From Rhodospirillales bacterium (GTDB lineage: Bacteria; Pseudomonadota; Alphaproteobacteria; Acetobacterales; Acetobacteraceae), in assembly GCA_025352665.1 (NCBI GenBank), contig JANXSM010000115.1:1-64000 (forward strand): DNA of 64,000 nt. Direction: 5' to 3'. This document shows, one piece after another, positions 59,717 through 64,000 of the stretch; within the stretch, counting starts at the first letter, position 1, and the number at the start of each line of letters is the position of its first letter. The notes below the pieces were generated by a model. That model searched no databases. It was not told where the DNA came from and saw only the letters and a list, made by a program, of their open reading frames with translations. A program made the position numbers and the translations under genes.

Positions 59717-61744
59717 CTACTGGCTGTCGATTTTTGAGAAATCCGCAACCGACAGCATGATGACGCGCAATTGGGCAAGTAGTTTCAAACGATTGCGGCG
59801 AATTGCGGGTTCTGGATCATTCACCGTAACAGTGTCGAAAAACGCATCGAGCGGTGTACGCAATGATGCGAGGTGGCGCATGGCCTCGCCGTAAGACTCC
59901 TCAGCCAGGCAGGTGGCGATGGCCGGTTCGATGTCGGCGAGTGCGGCAGCGAGCGCCTGTTCCTCCGGCAGGGTGAGCAGCGAGGGCTCGGGCTGGCCGG
60001 TATGCGGGCCGTCCTTCTTGTCCTCGATGCGCAGGATGTTTGCGGCGCGTTTGGCGGCGGCGAGCAGGTTGGTGCCGTCGGGCGTGGCAAGCGTCGCCGC
60101 GAGCGTCTCGGTGCGGGCGAGCAGGCGGGTGAGGTCGTCGTCGACGCCGCGAGCGAGAATGGCCGACAGCACATCGTGCCGGGCGCCTTCGGTACGGAGC
60201 TGGACGCGCAGCCGTTCGGCCAGGAACTCCATGATCTCTTCAGAATGGAACGAGGCCATGACCTTGGTTAGCGAGAGCCTAAGCCGGTTGTCGCGAATAA
60301 TTTTGATCACCCCTAGCGCTGCCCGCCGCAGGGCGTAAGGATCGCCAGAACCTGTAGGTTTTTCGTCGATCGCAAAAAAAGCCCGCAGCATGTCGAGCTT
60401 GTCAGCGAGCGCCACGGCGACGGTGACGGGCGCAGTCGGCGCCGGATCGCCAAGGCCTTTGGGTGCGTAATGATCGCGCGCGGCGGCGGCCACCGCCGGG
60501 TCCTCGCCGTCGTATGCAGCATAATAGGCGCCCATGACGCCTTGCAGCTCGGGGAATTCACCCACCATGCCAGTGGTCAGATCCGCCTTGGCCAGATGGG
60601 CCGCGCGGCGGGCGAGCGCCGGATCGGCACCGACCAGCGGCGCAATTTCTCCCGCGAGTATCACCACACGGCGCACCCGCTCGCCCTGGCTGCCGAGCTT
60701 GGCGTGGAAGGTTATGGCGTCCAGCGCTGCGACCCGGCTGTCCAGCGTCCGCGTCCGGTCGAGATCCCAGAAATGCCGTGCGTCCGAAAACCTCGCGCGC
60801 AGCACGCGCTCGTTGCCGGCGATGATCGTGGCCCCCCCGTCTGGCGCTGCGATGTTGGCGGCGAAGGCGAAATACGGCGCGGCCGCCCCGTCGGCGTTGC
60901 GCAGCGCGAAGTAGCGTTGGTTCACGCGCATCGAGACCTGCATGACCTCGGCCGGCAAATCCATGAACTCCGCCCCGATCCGGCCCATCAGCGGCACGGG
61001 GTATTCGACCAGTCCGGCGACTTCGTCGAGCAGGCCGGGGTCTTCGACGACGATGCATTGGCGCTCGGCGGCGAGGGCAGCCACGCCGTCGGCGATGATC
61101 CGGCGGCGCTCGGTGGCGTCGACCACGACGTGGCGGTCGCGCAACTCCTGCTGCCAATGCGCCGCCGAGGTGACCATGAAGGCGCCGGGCGAGAGAAATC
61201 GGTGGCCTTCGCTGAAGTTGGAGGCAGCGAGGCCGTGGCCGTCGTCATCGCCCAGCTGCAGGTCGAACGGCACCACGCAGCCATCGAGAATGGCGGTGAT
61301 CCGGCGCAGCGGGCGTACCCAGGTGAGCGTACTGGTGCCGCCCCAGCGCATCGATTTCGGCCAGGGGAAACGGCGGATCAGGGCGGGGATGGCGCGGGCG
61401 ATCAGGCTGGCCGCGTCCTCGCCAGGCACCACGCGGTCAAGCAGCCAGAACTCGCCTTCCTGGTTGAGCTGTTCGCGGGTGGCGTTGTGCTTGCGTAGGA
61501 AACCGGCCAGTGCCTGTTCCGGCGCCGAGATGCGCGGTCCGCGCTCGCTGCTGCTGCTTTCGGCCACGCCTGCTGCGATGGTGGCGACCAGTGCGAGGCG
61601 GCGCGTGCCATAAAACCCCACGACATCAGCCGGCGACAACGGTGCCAGCGCTTCGGTGACCAGGCGCTCGAGATCGTCTGCGCCGCGCGCCTGCATGCGC
61701 GCGGGGATTTCCTCGCTGAACAGCTCCAGAAAAAATTCAGGCAT
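59717..61744 (-). CDS. glyS: glycyl-tRNA synthetase beta subunit
   Basis: A 675-residue GlyS. It starts with [19 protein letters not shown] and contains RWGGTSTLTWVRPLRRI, FVHPIVxLx-type RFLSPGAFMV, and ADKLDMLRAFFAIDEKPTGSGDPYALRRAALGVI (quoted in part), all characteristic, with the C-terminal anticodon domain VMVNDPEPAIRRNRLKLLAQL-like. The ATG overlaps the preceding gene by eight bases. Works as alpha2beta2 with GlyQ. Confidence 0.95.
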   Translation of the reverse strand: MPEFFLELFSEEIPARMQARGADDLERLVTEALAPLSPADVVGFYGTRRLALVATIAAGVAESSSSERGPRISAPEQALAGFLRKHNATREQLNQEGEFWLLDRVVPGEDAASLIARAIPALIRRFPWPKSMRWGGTSTLTWVRPLRRITAILDGCVVPFDLQLGDDDGHGLAASNFSEGHRFLSPGAFMVTSAAHWQQELRDRHVVVDATERRRIIADGVAALAAERQCIVVEDPGLLDEVAGLVEYPVPLMGRIGAEFMDLPAEVMQVSMRVNQRYFALRNADGAAAPYFAFAANIAAPDGGATIIAGNERVLRARFSDARHFWDLDRTRTLDSRVAALDAITFHAKLGSQGERVRRVVILAGEIAPLVGADPALARRAAHLAKADLTTGMVGEFPELQGVMGAYYAAYDGEDPAVAAAARDHYAPKGLGDPAPTAPVTVAVALADKLDMLRAFFAIDEKPTGSGDPYALRRAALGVIKIIRDNRLRLSLTKVMASFHSEEIMEFLAERLRVQLRTEGARHDVLSAILARGVDDDLTRLLARTETLAATLATPDGTNLLAAAKRAANILRIEDKKDGPHTGQPEPSLLTLPEEQALAAALADIEPAIATCLAEESYGEAMRHLASLRTPLDAFFDTVTVNDPEPAIRRNRLKLLAQLRVIMLSVADFSKIDSQ

Positions 61745-62546
61745 TGGAGTCTTTCAGTGGCGGTTCGGCGCCGTCGTCCCAGGGTTCTGGCTCGTCAGCA
61801 GCGACCTGGACCACGAGTTCGTAGCTGACGGCGCGCACGTCGATCTCGAAGGCAAAGCCGGTCACCGGTGGCGCCCCGGGGAACAAGGTCAGCCCGATGT
61901 TGGCCAGCCCGCTCGAGCGCAGCAGCCCCATCGTGGGGTCGAGCGAGTGGATGGTGTAGGCCTGTGCGCCAGTCACGTTGTGCCAACTTGCCCCAAGTGC
62001 TGCGACACGGTCCTGCAGGGCGGTGATCACATGGGCGGCCTTGGCCTGCATGCCCGCCGGCGAGAGGTCGCCGGAGGCGACGATGCCGGGCGGACCATCG
62101 GTATTTTCAGGCTTGCCGGAAATAACGAAATCCGAACCGCCCGGGCCGGCGCTCGGCGTGGCAAACGTGAAGGCAAACAGGGTGTTGACACGAGGGGCGT
62201 CATACTGTGGCGCCATGTTGCTGCGTGCGATTGGAAACCCTGCCTCGGCGGCGAACCCGACTGCGTCCAGCATTGCCGCGTATTGCGTGTTGAAGGCGGC
62301 GAACTCCGCCGGGCTCATGGCGGCCGGCGAGCGCACTTCCAGGGCGGCAAGCGCTGCCTGCGGCCGGTTCTGGGCGGCGATGAAGTCGGCCGCGAAGGCC
62401 AGGCCCTCGGCCAGCGGCAGCATCGGGCGCAGGCGCACGCGGATCAGCGCGTGTTCCTCTAGCGCCACCACGCCGTGCGAGAAAGGCTGGGTGCCACCGC
62501 GCAGATAGGCGAACCCGCCCTCGGGCATGGCGATCAGGTCGGTCAT
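61737..62546 (-). CDS. unrecognised protein encoded between glyQ and glyS
   Basis: A 269-residue soluble protein, not identified. It is Ala/Gly-rich, begins [26 protein letters not shown] and shows two segments of similar style ([45 protein letters not shown]) reminiscent of tandem RidA/YjgF-like folds, which I cannot confirm. The ATG overlaps the glyQ stop (ATGA) and its stop overlaps glyS by eight bases, so it is co-translated with both synthetase subunits. No signal peptide or membrane segment. Confidence 0.75.
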   Translation of the reverse strand: MTDLIAMPEGGFAYLRGGTQPFSHGVVALEEHALIRVRLRPMLPLAEGLAFAADFIAAQNRPQAALAALEVRSPAAMSPAEFAAFNTQYAAMLDAVGFAAEAGFPIARSNMAPQYDAPRVNTLFAFTFATPSAGPGGSDFVISGKPENTDGPPGIVASGDLSPAGMQAKAAHVITALQDRVAALGASWHNVTGAQAYTIHSLDPTMGLLRSSGLANIGLTLFPGAPPVTGFAFEIDVRAVSYELVVQVAADEPEPWDDGAEPPLKDSNA

Positions 62547-63406
62547 GCGGCTTCCCCGGCCAGCCAGCCCTCGCAGCAGCCCTTCGCCAGGGTGCGGACA
62601 CGGCCGATGTAGCCGGCGCGTTCGGTGACGCTGATGACGCCGCGGGCGTCGAGCAGGTTGAACAGATGGCTTGCCTTGATGCATTGGTCGTAGGCCGGAA
62701 GCGGCAGTTTCTCGTTGAGCAGGGCAGCGCATTCGCCCTCCGCGTCGGCGAAGTGGCGGGCCAGCATCTCTACGTTGGCGTGCTCGAAATTATGCGCGGA
62801 AGATTCTTTCTCGGCCCGCAGGAACACGTCGCCGTAGGTGACGCCGCGGCCGTTGAAGTCGAGGTCGTAAACTCGCTCGACGTCCTGGGCATACATGGCC
62901 AGGCGCTCCAGCCCGTAGGTCATCTCGAAGCTGGGCAGGACCGTCGCGATGCCGCCGACCTGTTGGAAATAGGTGAACTGGCCGACCTCCATGCCGTCGC
63001 ACCAGATTTCCCAGCCGAGGCCCCACGCGCCGAGGGTGGGGCTTTCCCAATCGTCCTCGACGAAGCGGAAATCATGCAGCAGCGGGTCGAGCCCGATGGC
63101 GCGATAGCTGTCCAGCAGCAGGGCCTGGGCATCGGCCGGGCTCGGCTTGATGATAACCTGATATTGATAGTAGTGCTGCAGCCGGTTGGGGTTCTCGCCG
63201 TAGCGTCCGTCGGTCGGGCGGCGACAGGGCTGCACATAGGCTGCTGCCCAGGGCTTCGGGCCGAGCGCACGCAAGGTGGTGGCGGGGTGGAAGGTGCCGG
63301 CGCCCATTTCCACATCATAGGGCTGCAGGATCACACAGCCCTGGTTCGCCCAGAAATTGTGCAGGCGGAGGATCAGGTCCTGAAAGCTGAGCGCGGTATG
63401 GGTCAT
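62543..63406 (-). CDS. glyQ: glycyl-tRNA synthetase alpha subunit
   Basis: A 287-residue class II synthetase subunit. Class II and family motifs include [31 protein letters not shown] (in parts), [31 protein letters not shown] and [16 protein letters not shown] 63406 is the start that gives normal family length; the longer open frame upstream is not conserved-looking. First gene of the glyQ-orf-glyS-ppdK string and divergent from the CoA-binding gene. Confidence 0.95.
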   Translation of the reverse strand: MTHTALSFQDLILRLHNFWANQGCVILQPYDVEMGAGTFHPATTLRALGPKPWAAAYVQPCRRPTDGRYGENPNRLQHYYQYQVIIKPSPADAQALLLDSYRAIGLDPLLHDFRFVEDDWESPTLGAWGLGWEIWCDGMEVGQFTYFQQVGGIATVLPSFEMTYGLERLAMYAQDVERVYDLDFNGRGVTYGDVFLRAEKESSAHNFEHANVEMLARHFADAEGECAALLNEKLPLPAYDQCIKASHLFNLLDARGVISVTERAGYIGRVRTLAKGCCEGWLAGEAA

Positions 63407-63479
63407 GAACGATCGGTGGCTGTGAACGGGCCGCACCATAGGGTCCGGCCAGAACTGGAACAAGGCAGAGGAGAGAGCG

Positions 63480-63902
63480 ATGAGCATTGATGGGCTGGAC
63501 GACGCGACGATCCGTCGCGTGTTGCGCGAAACCCGCCGGATCGCAGTGGTCGGCGCCTCCGCCAACCCGGCGCGGCCTTCCCATGGAGTGACCGGCTTCC
63601 TGATCGGCCGCGGCTACCAGACCACCCCGGTCAATCCAGGCCTGGCCGGTCAGAGCCTCCAAGGCCAAACGGTCGCAGCCAGCCTGGACGAAGCCACACC
63701 GCTCGACATGGTCGATGTGTTCCGCGCCTCCGACCAGGTTCCTGGCGTGGTCGATGACGCCATTCGGCTGGGCGCGCGGGTGGTGTGGATGCAACTCGGC
63801 GTGATCCACCAGGCGGCGGCGGCGCGCGCGCGGGCGGCCGGGATCACCGTGGTGATGGACCGCTGCCCGGTTATCGAGGTTCACCGATTGGGTCTTTTCT
63901 GA
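63480..63902 (+). CDS. CoA-binding-domain protein (YccU-like)
   Basis: A 140-residue Rossmann-type CoA-binding protein. The N-terminal strand-loop [26 protein letters not shown] and the later [31 protein letters not shown], with [11 protein letters not shown] at the end, are the usual family pattern. It is preceded by GAGGAGAG. Function in the family is unknown. It is divergent from glyQ. Confidence 0.88.
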   Translation: MSIDGLDDATIRRVLRETRRIAVVGASANPARPSHGVTGFLIGRGYQTTPVNPGLAGQSLQGQTVAASLDEATPLDMVDVFRASDQVPGVVDDAIRLGARVVWMQLGVIHQAAAARARAAGITVVMDRCPVIEVHRLGLF

Positions 63903-63975
63903 CGGTGCGGCCCGCTTGAACGAGCGGCAGATCCACGCCACATCACCTCTATAACAGGACCCTTGGGGACCCGAT

Positions 63976-64000
63976 ATGACCAACGAGGAACGCGATCTGA
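63976..64000 (+). CDS. start of a further gene, truncated at the window end
   Basis: ATG at 63976 after GGGGACCCGATATG opens a frame MTNEERDL that runs out of the window. The start resembles DUF2076-type proteins (TNEERDLI), but eight residues are too few to assign. The 73 bases between it and the previous gene show no gene. Confidence 0.3.

Noticed and set aside
1-64000. CRISPR array
   Set aside because: No regularly spaced direct repeats with unique spacers were seen anywhere in the window.

Overview
The window looks like a chromosomal segment of a GC-rich alphaproteobacterium, most likely Acetobacteraceae or a close Rhodospirillales relative. This is inferred from a complete hopanoid (hpn/shc) locus with a separate hpnN, a Hyf-like membrane complex, pyruvate phosphate dikinase next to glyQ/glyS, and the codon and GC character. 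No rRNA or other decisive taxonomic marker is present.

Layout. 1-0.5 kb: the end of an IS21-type element, tRNA-Arg(CCU) and a tRNA-like fragment. 0.5-7.7 kb (minus): a six-gene operon for a HyfBCEFGI-type complex whose large subunit has lost Ni-Fe ligands, so it is better read as an energy-converting-hydrogenase-related (Ehr) complex than as a hydrogenase. 7.8-10.2 kb: an alkaline-phosphatase-superfamily phosphodiesterase and a lipoprotein alpha/beta hydrolase. 10.3-19.7 kb: hopanoid biosynthesis, hpnA-B-C-D-E-shc-hpnG, mostly translationally coupled and using many TTG/GTG starts, then hpnH converging and overlapping hpnG, then a divergent TetR regulator with a palindromic candidate operator.

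19.7-44.6 kb is an accessory catabolic block. It starts with an IS427-type element carrying another IS inside it and ends at a truncated second IS427-type copy in opposite orientation, just before the 3' end of tRNA-Gly(GCC). It holds (a) a ribose-type ABC transporter and a D-apionate-lactonase-like protein; (b) a graveyard of IS630, IS21 and IS1380 remnants; (c) a branched-chain-amino-acid-type ABC transporter (livKHMGF order), a ModA-like binding protein and an FMN 2-hydroxyacid oxidase, divergent from a LacI regulator and an Asp/Glu racemase family gene, with two matching LacI-type operators; (d) a GntR/FadR regulator, a TRAP transporter, a D-2-hydroxyacid dehydrogenase and an amidohydrolase fragment cut by the IS. 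Uptake of sugars or hydroxyacids followed by lactone hydrolysis or oxidation is the common theme.

44.6-64 kb returns to housekeeping genes: thioredoxin-TPR protein, LON-domain protein, Trm112-like, DUF971, L,D-transpeptidase-like, GTP cyclohydrolase II, a response regulator and a convergent PAS histidine kinase, FAH-family hydrolase, hpnN, a MetE-like methyltransferase, then on the minus strand glyQ, an unrecognised gene, glyS and ppdK, and finally a CoA-binding protein and the first codons of another gene. A ~105-bp double-hairpin repeat occurs twice (38.3 and 46.5 kb), in opposite orientations.

Family calls are made from reading motifs by eye; no database search was run.
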